Both the position numbers and the translations under genes were made by a program. A stretch of 64,000 nucleotides of DNA from Dermabacter sp. p3-SID358. GTDB taxonomy: Bacteria > Actinomycetota > Actinomycetes > Actinomycetales > Dermabacteraceae. Positions 63,925-64,000 of this stretch are shown here, piece after piece. The notes below the pieces were generated by a model. It worked only from the letters and a program-made list of their open reading frames with translations, searched no databases and was not told where the DNA came from. The stretch spans positions 57,473-121,472 of the forward strand of contig NZ_JALXOZ010000005.1 of NCBI RefSeq assembly GCF_025147465.1, written 5' to 3'. Each line of letters begins with the position of its first letter. Within the stretch, counting starts at the first letter, position 1.

Positions 63925-64000
63925 ACGCGAGAAGAAGTTCAATTCCGACGGTTCCCCTCCCGAATCCCAGTCCCACTTCCCGCGGCGCATTCCGGTGCCG

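Noticed and set aside
63945-63990. tRNA-Sec-like T-loop sequence TTCAATTC
   Set aside because: No 5' acceptor strand or D- and anticodon-stem partners can be found in the flanking sequence on either strand.

Overview
The window reads as a chromosomal segment of a high-GC actinobacterium, probably of the order Micrococcales. I base this on dense GC-rich coding, frequent GTG and TTG starts, actinobacteria-restricted families (DUF3117, DUF3107, DUF2342, AdnAB-type helicase-nucleases, UvrD2 with HRDC) and gene order that matches blocks known from Mycobacterium tuberculosis. Family-level placement is a guess. I see no prophage, transposase, rRNA, tRNA, CRISPR array or plasmid gene.

Layout. 0-4.4 kb: a ZIP metal transporter cut by the left edge, 6-phosphofructokinase, an acetoin/butanediol dehydrogenase and glucose-6-phosphate isomerase. 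4.5-13.9 kb: typA, ferredoxin fdxA, the succinylase-branch lysine/diaminopimelate genes dapC, dapD and dapE, citrate synthase, a LOG-family protein and DUF3117. 14-24.7 kb: an O-methyltransferase, tatB, a minus-strand operon (pepP, MgtE-N/CBS protein, DUF1003, mrp), a PHP phosphoesterase, a large membrane protein, a DEAD-box helicase, DUF3107 and a TetR regulator. 24.9-35.4 kb: DNA repair, with adnA-adnB, a degenerate phosphotransferase, nudC and uvrD2. 35.5-36.2 kb: a gene-poor stretch with unusual signals. 36.2-45.3 kb: metallopeptidases, a Lon-like PDZ protease, a HAD phosphatase, the ABC-F factor ettA and glycogen phosphorylase. 45.4-52.1 kb: a sugar ABC transporter without its own ATPase, a gluconolactonase-like protein, a thioesterase, a 2-hydroxyacid dehydrogenase and gluconokinase. 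52.1-58.1 kb: a monooxygenase, a glutamate symporter, a thioesterase, MscS and PepN. 58.3-63.8 kb: a three-gene formate dehydrogenase operon.

Two places stand out. First, the catalytic subunit of formate dehydrogenase is interrupted by an in-frame UGA at 58864 that lies exactly at the family's selenocysteine position, with a SECIS-like hairpin just after it; it should be read as one selenoprotein of 1,143 residues. Second, the 570-bp non-coding stretch 35665-36233 holds four same-strand DnaA-box-like nonamers (start spacing 21, 21 and 13 bp), a fifth box, an AT-rich segment and a 16-bp palindrome. Immediately beside the boxes is a good sigma-A-type promoter (TTGACC, 17 nt, TACATT) that would transcribe an 85-nt rod-like RNA ending in a U tract. 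I did not recognise that RNA.

Ten genes start 6-7 nt after a TANNNT -10 element and nearly all lack a Shine-Dalgarno sequence, which points to widespread leaderless transcription; I used this pattern to choose several start codons.
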